From the NCBI GenBank assembly GCA_002842495.1, contig PHDB01000035.1, positions 1 to 36,031 of the forward strand: a stretch of DNA of 36,031 bases, written 5' to 3'. This document shows, in pieces, positions 17,098 through 26,089 of this stretch. Below the pieces are notes generated by a model that had not been told where the DNA came from, did no database searches, and saw nothing but the letters and a program-made list of their open reading frames with translations. The stretch's first letter is position 1. The number at the start of each line of letters is the position of its first letter. The translations under genes were made by a program, and so were the position numbers. The stretch comes from Bacteroidetes bacterium HGW-Bacteroidetes-6. GTDB lineage: Bacteria > Bacteroidota > Bacteroidia > Bacteroidales > DTU049.

Positions 17098-19035
17098 ATG
17101 AAAATCATTTACTCATTAATCTTATTTACAATTGTTTACACATTAAATGCACAAACTATTGTAAGCACTCTGCCTGAAAACAAAAACGCTGTTCTCGAAG
17201 AATATACTGGAATTCATTGTGGATCGTGTCCTTCAGCTCATATCACCGCAAATTGGCTATTAAATCAGTATCCAAACGATTTATTCCTTGTAAGTATTCA
17301 TGCTAGCAATTCAGCAGAGCCCGGATTAGGCGAGCCCGACTACAGAACAGTTTTTGGAGATAGTCTTTTTGCGCAAATTGATGCTGCTGGTGTACCAACA
17401 GGAACCATAAACCGGCATGCATTCACAAGCCCGACTCCGATTGGCAGTGCCGGATTTGCATACTACAGCAGCAGTTGGAACAGCTGTTCATCTCAGATGT
17501 TATCGGTTTTATCACCGGTAAATATTGCAATCAATGCCAATATGAACTACTCTACCAGACAACTGACGGTTCTTGTTGAAGTTTATTACACTGCATCATC
17601 TCTGCAAACAACAAACCAACTGAATCTGGCATTAACACAGAGCTGGATTAATGGCCCGCAGCTTTCCATGGAATTTAATCCAACCAATACCACAACCGAC
17701 GGACAATACTATCACATGCATATGCTGCGACATATGATTACCGGAATTTGGGGTGTTACTATTCCAACAACAACAGTCGGAACTTTCTGGGATTCAACCT
17801 TTGTTTACACTGTTCCTGCCGATTATGGCGGTATTCCGGTTGAATTGGCCAATATAGATGTGGTTGCTTTTGTTTCCGAAAGCCGAAAAGAAATATTATC
17901 GGGAACAGGCAAGCACGTGCAGCCTCCAACAGTTGATGCAGCTCTTCCATTTATTAACAAATTCCAACCAACCATTTGCACCGATTCTGTTGTAGCAGAA
18001 ATCAAGCTTTTCAACAAAGGAAGCAACACTCTTTCGTCGGTCGATATTCATTATAGCCTCAACAATTCGCCTGCGTCGGTTCTTCATTGGACCGGCTCGA
18101 TACCATCTCTCGATTCAACTACAATCATTCTTCCTGCAGTTCCATTAGTTACGAATGGTCTCCAAAATCTAACAATTTATTTAACGAATCCGAATAATAC
18201 TACCGATTTCAACAAATCGAACGATACATGTACTCTCGTTTTCAATGGTTATCCAAACAATATTTACACACCTTTTAGTGAAGGATTCGATGCGGTTGCA
18301 TTTCCGCCTGATGGATTTTCGGTTATTAATGCCAACCTAGTATATTTGAAAGCGTGGGGACGTTCGAACGAAGGGCACACTGCGGCTGGCTCTGCTTTCA
18401 TCAATTGGTATTATGTAATATCGGGCAGTCTCGACGATTTCATGATGAGCCCGGTTGACCTTACCGGAATAAACAACCCTATGTTAAGTTTCTATGTGGC
18501 TCATCGACAATATTCAACTTCTAACGATCAATTGCAAGTTGATATCTCAACCGATTGTGGCCAAAGCTGGACAACAGAATGGCTAAAATCGGGACCGGCG
18601 CTTGCAACTGGAGCATCTATGCTGGGCATCTTTACATCTCCGGATTCTAACGAATGGAGAGAAGAAATAATTGACTTATCATTGTATTCGGGTGAAGCCG
18701 AAGTGATGATTCGCTTTCGGGGAGTAAGTGATTTTGGTAATTGTCTTTTTCTCGACGACATTAATATTTCCGGATCGGCTTCTGTTGATGATTTAAGCAA
18801 CAAAAGCAATTTAGTTGTTTATCCAAATCCGGCTAAAGAAACCATTACAGTTTCTTATCCTTCTGGAAATGCCAGCTGGTTGCGTGTCATCAATCCGGAA
18901 GGAATGGAAATGATCCGAATTGTGAATCCCGGAGAGCAAAGCACAATCATCGATGTATCGTCGTTGAAATCAGGTATTTATTTTATCGAAATAAACGGAA
19001 CCGAAAACGCCAGGTCGGTGTTTATCAGAATGTAG
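17098..19035 (+). CDS. Omp28-like secreted protein with T9SS sorting domain
   Basis: 645 residues: signal peptide 1-18 ('...YTLNAQ'), then an Omp28-related, thioredoxin-like domain (about 25-280) opening with 'AVLEEYTGIHCGSCPSAH', where C41 and C44 form a CxxC. A linker beta domain (about 285-390) follows. About 395-560 is a cleaved-adhesin/MAM-like jelly roll ('DDFMMSPVDLTGINNPMLSF ... FLDDINI'). The T9SS type A domain starts at 'LVVYPNPAKETITVSY'. It is expected at the outer surface. The CxxC could be redox-active or structural; the family's function is not established. It stands alone on the plus strand with its own promoter box. Confidence 0.9.
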   Translation: MKIIYSLILFTIVYTLNAQTIVSTLPENKNAVLEEYTGIHCGSCPSAHITANWLLNQYPNDLFLVSIHASNSAEPGLGEPDYRTVFGDSLFAQIDAAGVPTGTINRHAFTSPTPIGSAGFAYYSSSWNSCSSQMLSVLSPVNIAINANMNYSTRQLTVLVEVYYTASSLQTTNQLNLALTQSWINGPQLSMEFNPTNTTTDGQYYHMHMLRHMITGIWGVTIPTTTVGTFWDSTFVYTVPADYGGIPVELANIDVVAFVSESRKEILSGTGKHVQPPTVDAALPFINKFQPTICTDSVVAEIKLFNKGSNTLSSVDIHYSLNNSPASVLHWTGSIPSLDSTTIILPAVPLVTNGLQNLTIYLTNPNNTTDFNKSNDTCTLVFNGYPNNIYTPFSEGFDAVAFPPDGFSVINANLVYLKAWGRSNEGHTAAGSAFINWYYVISGSLDDFMMSPVDLTGINNPMLSFYVAHRQYSTSNDQLQVDISTDCGQSWTTEWLKSGPALATGASMLGIFTSPDSNEWREEIIDLSLYSGEAEVMIRFRGVSDFGNCLFLDDINISGSASVDDLSNKSNLVVYPNPAKETITVSYPSGNASWLRVINPEGMEMIRIVNPGEQSTIIDVSSLKSGIYFIEINGTENARSVFIRM

Positions 19036-19160
19036 ATTCCTGAATGCCTGTTCAGTTGAACCATTTTTTCAAACTTCGCATAGACTTTGGAAAACGAATG
19101 GTTTGAGAAGTTAATGTTCAGGTGCGAACAAGTTCAGATTAAGTGGTTGATTCTTCTGTT

Positions 19161-19970
19161 TCATTTGAAAACTTGCTTTTGACGAAAGACATTCGAAAGA
19201 TGCTCGTACAATTCCGGATGTTTCGACTGCATTTTTTCGGGGTTATCGAAAAAGTATTCGCTCACAACAGCCAGAAATTCAGCACGATTGGTAAGAGCAT
19301 AAGGTCGAATATCGGATTTACCTCTTTCTATTTTTTTGACTTCTTTTTCGATTTCGCCAATCCATGCCACAGCATACGAATGCTCGATAAGCGCTTCGGG
19401 AATGCCATCTATGGCTCCATCGGCTTTGTCGATAATGTGAATAAACTCATGAATGCCAACATTTTGCGTGTGAGGCATTCCGTCAAAGGCTCTTTCGAGG
19501 TCGGGACGCGACAAAACTACTTTGCCGTTCATAAAACCTTCACCCACCATTCCCAAAATATTGCGGTTGCCCGATTTCATGTCGGTCTCAAAACGATCGT
19601 TGAATGAACCGGAGTACAACAATACCTCGCTGACATTCGGATAACTGTAATATGGAAATGTGAATAGCGGAATAACCGCACTGGCGGCCACTAATATTTT
19701 AACATCTTCGCTTACTTCGGTATCGACACCCGTTATAGTTTTATCGGCCAAAAAATTCATGACCCGCTTCTCAAATTCATTTTTTTGATCATCCGAAAGC
19801 TTGTTGTAGAAACGAATGCGTCGGGTCATCATTGCTTTCTGACTGTTGGTCATTGCCAAATTTCTCAATTTCCTATTCGAAGGATTTCGTTTGTAGATGT
19901 ATTTGAAAAACAAATAAACAAACAGTCCCCAAAAAGCAAACGAAAATACTGTGAGCCCGAGTGAATCCAT
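19161..19970 (-). CDS. MtfA-type (M90) zinc metallopeptidase with N-terminal membrane anchor
   Basis: 269 residues. An N-terminal transmembrane helix (about 5-24, 'GLTVFSFAFWGLFVYLFF') is followed by a cytosolic MtfA/M90 domain. The zinc site is HEFIH at 174-178, and the distal part carries 'NRAEFLAVVSEYFFDNPE', which holds the third ligand Glu in this family. E. coli MtfA is soluble and interacts with the Mlc repressor; the membrane-anchored form is common in Bacteroidota and its substrate is unknown. The start is ATG 19970; an in-frame TTG at 19994 overlaps the -7 box and is rejected. It is divergent from the small membrane protein gene, with overlapping promoter regions. Confidence 0.92.
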   Translation of the reverse strand: MDSLGLTVFSFAFWGLFVYLFFKYIYKRNPSNRKLRNLAMTNSQKAMMTRRIRFYNKLSDDQKNEFEKRVMNFLADKTITGVDTEVSEDVKILVAASAVIPLFTFPYYSYPNVSEVLLYSGSFNDRFETDMKSGNRNILGMVGEGFMNGKVVLSRPDLERAFDGMPHTQNVGIHEFIHIIDKADGAIDGIPEALIEHSYAVAWIGEIEKEVKKIERGKSDIRPYALTNRAEFLAVVSEYFFDNPEKMQSKHPELYEHLSNVFRQKQVFK

Positions 19971-19991
19971 AGATTGATAGCCTTTATATGA

Positions 19992-19999
19992 CAAATGTA
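19992..19999 (-). promoter_or_regulatory. Bacteroidetes -7 box for the MtfA-type gene
   Basis: The minus strand reads TACATTTG, an exact TAnnTTTG match 21 bases before the ATG at 19970. This supports that start over the upstream TTG. Confidence 0.55.
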
Positions 20000-20010
20000 T
20001 GAATATTGAT

Positions 20011-20018
20011 TAATTTTG
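20011..20018 (+). promoter_or_regulatory. Bacteroidetes -7 box for the small membrane protein gene
   Basis: TAATTTTG matches TAnnTTTG exactly, 18 bases before an ATG at 20037. That ATG is out of frame with the main reading frame by a single A in an A7 run. Confidence 0.55.
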
Positions 20019-20061
20019 GAAAGTAATTGTCATAAAATGCAAAAAAAGTTCGAATCTGACT

Positions 20062-20595
20062 TTGCTGTATAAATACATTTTTGGCCCCCTCTGGGTTGGT
20101 GGAATGTTGTTTGGTGTTTTTATGGGATTAATTTCTGAAGAACCAAATTCATTCCATTTTATGTTGGTGAGTTTGCCAATTATTGGTTTATTCAGTTTTT
20201 TATTTTTAATGCTCTCATTTCGACTTCGCAGGGTAGAAGCAAGTAAAAAGCAAATAATAATTAAATCGCTACGCGGCAAAAAAACAATTAATTATCAAGA
20301 TATTGAGTGGATTTCGCAGCCTGCAATGATTCGACCAGTTTTAATTTCGATTAATTATTTCGATAGAGAAAATGAACAAAGTGTCAAAATTCTTATTATG
20401 CCCGATACTTTATCACAGCTATTCAGTTTTAGCTTATTTGAAGAACACGAAATGACTACTTTTTTAAGAGAGAATATCCTCATTCACAATCCAGCGTATT
20501 CTAAAACAAATGAACCTTCCCGTTGGATTCCAATCTTACAAATCGCCGCAGTTGCAACGGCTTCTATGTTATTAATGAAATTATTACTTCCCTGA
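20062..20595 (+). CDS. Small membrane protein, unknown, probable 5' frameshift
   Basis: A 177-residue reading frame (TTG start) with two N-terminal membrane helices (about 3-22 and 32-54), a basic stretch ('FRLRRVEASKKQ'), a soluble PH-like beta region ('IIIKSLRGKKTINYQDIEWI') and a last hydrophobic helix ('ILQIAAVATASMLLMKLLLP'). This layout is like small bacterial PH-domain membrane proteins, but I do not recognise the family. The start is uncertain. The promoter points to ATG 20037, whose frame closes after 11 codons. Removing one A from the A7 run at 20041-20047 would join that ATG to the main frame. ATG 20104 would cut into the first helix. It ends five bases from the convergent lipoprotein gene. 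Confidence 0.7.
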   Translation: MLYKYIFGPLWVGGMLFGVFMGLISEEPNSFHFMLVSLPIIGLFSFLFLMLSFRLRRVEASKKQIIIKSLRGKKTINYQDIEWISQPAMIRPVLISINYFDRENEQSVKILIMPDTLSQLFSFSLFEEHEMTTFLRENILIHNPAYSKTNEPSRWIPILQIAAVATASMLLMKLLLP

Positions 20596-20600
20596 TAAAA

Positions 20601-21524
20601 CTACTCAAAGTAAATCGAGTATTCACCAGGCAATAATTTGTTCACCTCTTTCACAAGTCGGGTAAGGTCTTTCTGAAAATAATACGAATCAGTTATTGTG
20701 CGTTTTAGGTTTCCATATTGCAACACAAACTCGTAATGGTGCTCGCCTTCAACACTTTCGTTGATATATGAATCGTTCAATTCAGCAAGAGGAAATTCCT
20801 TCATAAAAGATTCCATTTTATCAGCTTCGCTTTCGGTGAGTGGCTTTCCATAAAGCATCGAAACCGGATTGCTGTTGAGTGGAAAGAGCATTACGCTCAC
20901 ACTTTGGGGAGTAACAATATGCTCCATATGTTTGTGAGTTCCCTTGACCATTTCAATTATTGAAATTGAGAACTGATATTTCTCCTTGCTTTTCCTGTAT
21001 TCCACCATTTCCGACTCAACAGAGCCACTCCAGATCGATTTGTAATAATCGTTGCAAGTGGTGCAAGGTTCGTTGCTATACACTGCTTTCATGGTGAACT
21101 TGTCGGGCAAACTTTTCAATCCTGCAGCTTTGAGCGAAGCTACGTTAATGTCTCTCCTGCTCCATGCTTCAATATTGATGGTATGCGAAAAACTTTCACC
21201 CGGAGCCAACTTTACAATTACAGATGCTGATTTGTCCCGATCGGCCAGAAAATTCAACTCAAACTTTTTCCCATCCTCGGTTTCACAATCCAACGAAAAG
21301 TAATCGTAATGACGCTCATAGGTTTCAACATGGCTGTATGCTTCAATATTCTTTTTGCTGGTATTGGTAACAGTAACAACAATATTACTGTCGCTTTTAA
21401 CCAACAAATCGAGTTTCAGGTCTTCTGTTTTCTGAATTGTTGCAATCTTTTTTTCGGCAGGCTTACTGCCACAGCTTACAACAATGCCTGCAAGAAGAAA
21501 TACAAAAATAGTAATGGTTTTCAT
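20601..21524 (-). CDS. Hypothetical lipoprotein
   Basis: 307 residues with a lipoprotein signal: 'MKTITIFVFLLAGIVVSC', where VVSC is the lipobox and C18 the lipidated residue. The N-terminal half ('LDLLVKSDSNIVVTVTNTSK ... VKLAPGESFSHTINIEAW') looks like a beta-sandwich of the DUF4352/BsuPI-inhibitor kind. The C-terminal half is alpha/beta and unrecognised. A CTTC motif-like pair (C-x2-C in 'NEPCTTCNDYY') may form a disulfide in the periplasm. The start is ATG 21524; an in-frame TTG at 21548 would spoil the lipoprotein signal. It follows ygfK on the same strand after a 153-base gap filled mostly by a large hairpin. Function unknown. Confidence 0.8.
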   Translation of the reverse strand: MKTITIFVFLLAGIVVSCGSKPAEKKIATIQKTEDLKLDLLVKSDSNIVVTVTNTSKKNIEAYSHVETYERHYDYFSLDCETEDGKKFELNFLADRDKSASVIVKLAPGESFSHTINIEAWSRRDINVASLKAAGLKSLPDKFTMKAVYSNEPCTTCNDYYKSIWSGSVESEMVEYRKSKEKYQFSISIIEMVKGTHKHMEHIVTPQSVSVMLFPLNSNPVSMLYGKPLTESEADKMESFMKEFPLAELNDSYINESVEGEHHYEFVLQYGNLKRTITDSYYFQKDLTRLVKEVNKLLPGEYSIYFE

Positions 21525-21579
21525 ATCGATTTTTTTTTGAACAGGCAAAAGATGTAATAATTGATGGAATCCATAAAAT

Positions 21580-21671
21580 CAGTTGGGCTTAGTCTTAATC
21601 CCCTTACTCCCATCCAGCTAGGCTAAGTCTGGAGACTAAGCCTAGCTGGATGGCGAGGCTAAGCCTAACTG
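21580..21671. repeat. Large two-tier inverted repeat 3' of the ygfK-like gene
   Basis: Inner stem: 21610-21630 pairs with 21633-21653, 20 of 21 positions, with a two-base centre. Outer stem: TCAGTTGGGCTTAGTCTT (from 21580) pairs with most of 21655-21671 (aggctaagcctaactga). The core GGCTTAGTCT appears four times, twice in each direction. It begins six bases after the ygfK stop and lacks a T-run, so it is not a standard terminator. Confidence 0.8.
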
Positions 21672-21677
21672 AATGGC

Positions 21678-24600
21678 TTAAACTCCAAAAAGCACTTTCA
21701 TTTTTGCAGCTTCGTCGAGCAAAATTTCCAAAACAGATTTATCTAAAAACACGATATGGGTTGGAGTCAATGATGCATCGAATTTTGCAAAAATCTGTTC
21801 ATTCGAAAATTCAAAACCTTCGGTTGTTTGCATCAGTTTGTCAATTCCCTGCTCTGTTTTATGCAACAAGGTACGATTGCCTTTTTCTTCAGTAAAATGA
21901 TATCCCGAATTGGCATGTCCGAACGCTTCGGACGTAAGCCATAATTGTGGTTTATCTTTGTATGGAGCACCTGACGTGGGGCAAAATGTGTTGCAATTGC
22001 CACACTCGTTGCAAAACTCTCCAACATTGTAAGTTTGATGGCTCTGCTCGATAGTAAAGATGCCAGCTTCATTCCATGCAATTCCTTCGAGCGATTGGGT
22101 TGCCGTATAAATAGTTGCGCTGAAAGGTTTGGTATTGTAGCCTCTATTGGCCAAATTTGGGCAAACCGTTACGCAGATATTGCATATTTCGTCGCAAAGC
22201 AGACATCGCGATGCTTCGGCAACTGCTTCGTTGGCATTGCGAATGGTTTTCGATGGAACACCGACTATTTCGTTGGTGAGGTGCGACTTTTCGCGACGAC
22301 CTTTTTTCAACAACAATTCCTTTGTATTCGAATTGCGGGGCTTGTCCTCAATAAGCCCGGGAACAAGTTTTCCTGCATACTGAATGATAGCCGATGCAGC
22401 CTTACGTCCGTCGGCAACAGCCGATATGATGTTAGCCGGACCTTTACGAACATCGCCACCAATATAAACACGTTCGAGCTTGGTTTCGTATGTTGCGGAA
22501 TCAATCAGAATATTCTCAGCTGCAATGAAGTCGAGTACAGCATTTTGCCCAATTGCCGCGAAAACAACATCGGCTTCAATAATTTCTTCGCTGTCTTTGA
22601 TGGTTTCAATTTTTGAGCGACCCGACGAATCGGTACCTGCAACTTTCATCCGAATGGTTTTCAGCCCTATCACCTTTCCATCTTTTTCAACAACTTCGAG
22701 TGGAGTCCTTAAATCGAGAAATTTAATTTCTTCGGCAACTGCTGCCAGAATTTCTTCGGTTTCGGCAGGCATATCCGATGTTTTGCGGCGATAAACCACT
22801 GTAACGCTACCGTCTTTGCCCAACAGTTTTTTCGAAGCACGAGCCACATCCATGGCCGTGTTTCCACCACCAATTACCAAAACATGCTTTCCGGGTAACA
22901 CGGCATTGCCTTTCTTCAACCTCGATAAAAACACGAGTGGATCAAGTACCTGTGGTAAATTATCGCCCGGAATTCCTAGTTTTTTAGTCTCGGGAGCACC
23001 TGTTGCAATAAAAATATAGGCTCCTTCTTTTCGCAAAGTATCAAATTCGCTTTGTCCAATTTTGGTATTGTAATGTATTGTAGCACCCAACTTCTCGATG
23101 CGGGAAATATCATTTTGGATGGCTTCATTTTTCAATCGAAACGCGGGAATAACATCAGCAACCATTCCACCTGCAAACAACTTTTCTTCGTACACATCAA
23201 CCTCAAAACCAGCTAATAACAGAAAATATGCGGCACTCATTCCCGATGGTCCACCACCAATAATAGCTGCTTTTAGTCCATTTCGGGGCATCGATTTGAT
23301 GAAACTATCGTCGTTTTCGAGTTCCGAAACCCAGCGTTTCACTTCGCGGATTGCAATATTCTCGTCGTAATTGATTCGTGTACAACGAGTTTGACATTCA
23401 TGATCGCAAACCGTTCCTGTCACATTCGGGAAAGGATTGGTTTTCATAATCACTTCGTAAGCCTTTTGAAATTCCCCCTTGGCTACATGATACAGGTACT
23501 GCGGAATATTCTGGTTTGTAGGACATGTGTTTACGCAAGGTGCGTGAATACAGTCGAAAAATCCTAAAGGCCTTGCTGTTTTAATACTGGGCTCGCGCAT
23601 AGGTTTGCGATACGCCTCATTGTCGAGTGTCTGCACAGCGTATTGTTGCAATCTGCTAACTCTTTCTTGCCCCGGAGCACAAATAAATGCAGACAGATTT
23701 TCTACAGTAGACGCCGAAAGTGATTCTTCAATTTTCTCAATATACTGCGAAAGTCTTCCGTAGCCACCAGGTTTCAGAATATCGCTACTCATGGTCACCG
23801 GCGATAATCCGCAGGACAGTAAGTCGGATATATTGAATGCGTCGGCACCGGCCGAAAACGAAATATCGAGCATTCCGCCAAACCCGGCCTGAAGTTTTGC
23901 AGCCAAATGCACCGAAACAGGATGCAAAGCCCTGCCGCTCATATAATTCATTTTCTCGTTTTCAGGGAAAATACCTTTAATATTCATGCTTTCGAGCGTG
24001 TTGGTGAGCTTCAGCCCAAAGAAAACACCCGATTCGGCAGCAGCCTGTTGCAAATTGCGAATGATAGTCAGTGCATCGTTATATTTCAAATCGTGCGCAA
24101 ATGCTTCATCGGGAACAACCGTTTTGAAGCCAAGTTTTTCGTTCAAAATTCCACGCAACATTTCAGGACCAAGCAATGTTGGATTGAGCTTGATGGTTGT
24201 GTGCAGTTTTTTATCGCGAATCAGATACAAACCAATCTTTTCAATTTCATCAGGCGGACATCCGTGCATGGTGCTCAGTGTGATGTTGTCAGATATCTGC
24301 GACGGTATGTTCAGCTGTTCAATTACCGGATACAAATGCTTTACCGATTCAATTTTTGCGTTCAATTCGGCTTCGCAATTATCCATTTTGCTGAAAAACC
24401 ATTGAACATTGTCTTTTAAAATCCCTTCGAGATTGTATCCGACACTCATGTTGAAAATAGTGCCAGCTCCCGGATTATTCTGATTGTACAATTTGTGATT
24501 GAGTACATGAATCATAATCCATGCATCGAGATACTGATTGAACGATTCATGAATTTTTAGTTCCTGCGACCATTCGCAATTGTATCCTTCGTCTTGCATA

Positions 24601-24896
24601 TCGATACAAGGCTTGCTCACATTAAGCTCATCGAGGGTTTGAACAGTTTTGAGTTCAATGTAACGAGCACCGCACAACCAAGCAGCTACAATATTTTGCG
24701 ATAGCTGCGAATGTGGACCTGCAGCAACACCAATCGGGCTTGCCAATTGCTTTCCAAAACGAATTGCAGATAAGTTTTTTTTCATTTCTCCGGCAAACAA
24801 GCCCGACTGAATTCCCATAAATTCGTCTGCATCAACCTGTTGCAGTATTAACTCAAACATCCGTACAAACGGAATCACATGAAAATCTTTCGACAT
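21678..24896 (-). CDS. ygfK: YgfK-like flavin/iron-sulfur oxidoreductase (putative selenate reductase subunit)
   Basis: 1072 residues of a large cytosolic redox protein. Residues 1-390 are a dihydroorotate-dehydrogenase-like barrel domain. About 445-505 is a Fer4_20 iron-sulfur domain with CIHAPCVNTCP and CDHECQTRC. Two Rossmann motifs follow: GGGPSGMSAAY near 548 for FAD and VIGGGNTAMDVARA near 672 for NAD(P)H. The C-terminus adds CLLCDEICNICVTVCP near 900 and CNECGNCNTFCP near 965, likely further 4Fe-4S clusters. This matches the E. coli YgfK layout and length. The start at 24896 (MSKDFHVIPF) fits the family; an ATG three codons earlier is possible. In E. coli the gene lies among purine-catabolism and molybdenum hydroxylase genes; none are here, so the partner and substrate are unknown. 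A degenerate box TATCTTCG lies at 24914-24921 (-). Confidence 0.9.
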   Translation of the reverse strand: MSKDFHVIPFVRMFELILQQVDADEFMGIQSGLFAGEMKKNLSAIRFGKQLASPIGVAAGPHSQLSQNIVAAWLCGARYIELKTVQTLDELNVSKPCIDMQDEGYNCEWSQELKIHESFNQYLDAWIMIHVLNHKLYNQNNPGAGTIFNMSVGYNLEGILKDNVQWFFSKMDNCEAELNAKIESVKHLYPVIEQLNIPSQISDNITLSTMHGCPPDEIEKIGLYLIRDKKLHTTIKLNPTLLGPEMLRGILNEKLGFKTVVPDEAFAHDLKYNDALTIIRNLQQAAAESGVFFGLKLTNTLESMNIKGIFPENEKMNYMSGRALHPVSVHLAAKLQAGFGGMLDISFSAGADAFNISDLLSCGLSPVTMSSDILKPGGYGRLSQYIEKIEESLSASTVENLSAFICAPGQERVSRLQQYAVQTLDNEAYRKPMREPSIKTARPLGFFDCIHAPCVNTCPTNQNIPQYLYHVAKGEFQKAYEVIMKTNPFPNVTGTVCDHECQTRCTRINYDENIAIREVKRWVSELENDDSFIKSMPRNGLKAAIIGGGPSGMSAAYFLLLAGFEVDVYEEKLFAGGMVADVIPAFRLKNEAIQNDISRIEKLGATIHYNTKIGQSEFDTLRKEGAYIFIATGAPETKKLGIPGDNLPQVLDPLVFLSRLKKGNAVLPGKHVLVIGGGNTAMDVARASKKLLGKDGSVTVVYRRKTSDMPAETEEILAAVAEEIKFLDLRTPLEVVEKDGKVIGLKTIRMKVAGTDSSGRSKIETIKDSEEIIEADVVFAAIGQNAVLDFIAAENILIDSATYETKLERVYIGGDVRKGPANIISAVADGRKAASAIIQYAGKLVPGLIEDKPRNSNTKELLLKKGRREKSHLTNEIVGVPSKTIRNANEAVAEASRCLLCDEICNICVTVCPNLANRGYNTKPFSATIYTATQSLEGIAWNEAGIFTIEQSHQTYNVGEFCNECGNCNTFCPTSGAPYKDKPQLWLTSEAFGHANSGYHFTEEKGNRTLLHKTEQGIDKLMQTTEGFEFSNEQIFAKFDASLTPTHIVFLDKSVLEILLDEAAKMKVLFGV

Positions 24897-24952
24897 AATC
24901 AACATTTAAACAACGAAGATAATGAAACGCTCAGAAACAGGCACAATTTTTA

Positions 24953-24960
24953 TATCTTTA
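24953..24960 (+). promoter_or_regulatory. Near-consensus -7 box for the secreted peptidase gene
   Basis: TATCTTTA matches TAnnTTTG at seven of eight positions, 27 bases before the ATG at 24987, which supports that start over an in-frame ATG at 24879 inside ygfK. Confidence 0.35.
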
Positions 24961-24986
24961 CATTCAACAAAACCAAATCTTCTAAA

Positions 24987-25778
24987 ATGAAAGGGCTTAT
25001 TATATTTTCAGCAGGGATGTTAATATGTGTTACATTACTGGCTAACAATCGTTTCAGTAGTTTACCTCAAGTAAAACAATTGAAACAAAAATACAATATC
25101 AACTTTGTTACCGATAGTTTTAACGGAGGTGAGTATGCACTTAGTTGGGCTAGTTGGACCACTCCCGAAGAATCGGATTCGACAGATTTTATAGAATTCA
25201 TAAGGGTATTTTCGGAAGAATGGAACAAATATCCACTGGCCTGGATTCAGGTAAATAAACTGAAGAATATTGTGTTTGTAAAAAACCTTAAAGTAACTCA
25301 TCAGCTACGTTTTGCCATGCCCGATCCGTACGACGAAACACTATATTACGATATGGAATATTTGATTTATGGCGAAGAATATGTTAGGGAAATGATACAT
25401 CATGAGTTTTGGCACGACATTGAAGAGCAGCAATTTGGTGATATGTACTACAAAAATTCCACCTGGTGTTCGTACAATATTGAAGGTTTTAAATATGGTT
25501 CGGGTGGCTCGACAGCTTACGACGACGGAGAATATACTTATGGTGAACACCCACGCAAAGGATTTGTAACCACCTATTCAGTTTACGGCGAAGAAGAAGA
25601 TCGAGCCGAATTGTATTGTTGGTTTTTTACTTCAAGAACCTGGAATCTGCTAACAACCTGGATTATCGAAGATCGCGTATTGCGCAAAAAATACAATTGG
25701 ATGCTTTCATTTATTTCGGGTCTGGTACCTGAAATGAATGTTGATTATTTTAAAAAGATCAATACCCTTGAAGATTAG
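24987..25778 (+). CDS. Putative secreted zinc metallopeptidase (HExxH)
   Basis: 263 residues with an N-terminal signal peptide (about 1-19, 'LIIFSAGMLICVTLLA'). The zinc motif is HEFWH at 139-143 ('REMIHHEFWHDIEE'). 'GEEEDRAELYCWFF' at 201-214 resembles the 'ED-x-AE' segment that supplies the third ligand in putative zinc-binding peptidases of Bacteroidota (Peptidase_Mx type), and 'KGFVTTYSVYG' before it fits the same pattern. It would be exported to the periplasm or surface. There is no T9SS domain or lipobox. Target unknown. It is divergent from ygfK and ends 24 bases from a convergent small gene. Confidence 0.72.
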   Translation: MKGLIIFSAGMLICVTLLANNRFSSLPQVKQLKQKYNINFVTDSFNGGEYALSWASWTTPEESDSTDFIEFIRVFSEEWNKYPLAWIQVNKLKNIVFVKNLKVTHQLRFAMPDPYDETLYYDMEYLIYGEEYVREMIHHEFWHDIEEQQFGDMYYKNSTWCSYNIEGFKYGSGGSTAYDDGEYTYGEHPRKGFVTTYSVYGEEEDRAELYCWFFTSRTWNLLTTWIIEDRVLRKKYNWMLSFISGLVPEMNVDYFKKINTLED

Positions 25779-25802
25779 TATTCATCTCATTACGATAGAC
25801 TG

Positions 25803-26039
25803 TTAATCTATTGTTTCAACTAAAAAAAACTCCGATACTCTTTCCCGAAGGATTTGCATACGCCTCGAAACATAGCTCAACCACGAATCGGGCGAATTGA
25901 AACCAACCAAAGTTGTTTCTTGACTTCGTTTAACCCTTGGAGTCTTTTTTCCCGAAACTTTATTTTCAATAATGATTTCGGACTTCATGGTATTTGAAAC
26001 CTGAATGTCTTTTCTGTGATAAGTGCTGTAAATTTTCAT
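25803..26039 (-). CDS. Hypothetical small basic protein
   Basis: 78 residues, rich in Lys, Arg and Ser, ending with a likely amphipathic helix ('SWLSYVSRRMQILRERVSEF'). I do not recognise it. The start is ATG 26039; an in-frame GTG at 26069 lies upstream of the candidate -7 box TATCTTTA (26060-26053, minus strand) and is unlikely. It is divergent from the regulator-like gene at 26195, and the shared intergenic region carries the phased CTTAAT array, so the two genes may be co-controlled. A small DNA- or RNA-binding role is possible but not shown. Confidence 0.55.
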   Translation of the reverse strand: MKIYSTYHRKDIQVSNTMKSEIIIENKVSGKKTPRVKRSQETTLVGFNSPDSWLSYVSRRMQILRERVSEFFLVETID

Positions 26040-26089
26040 TTGTGAATTTTTGATAAAGATACTACACACAAACAGCTGATAACAAAGTT

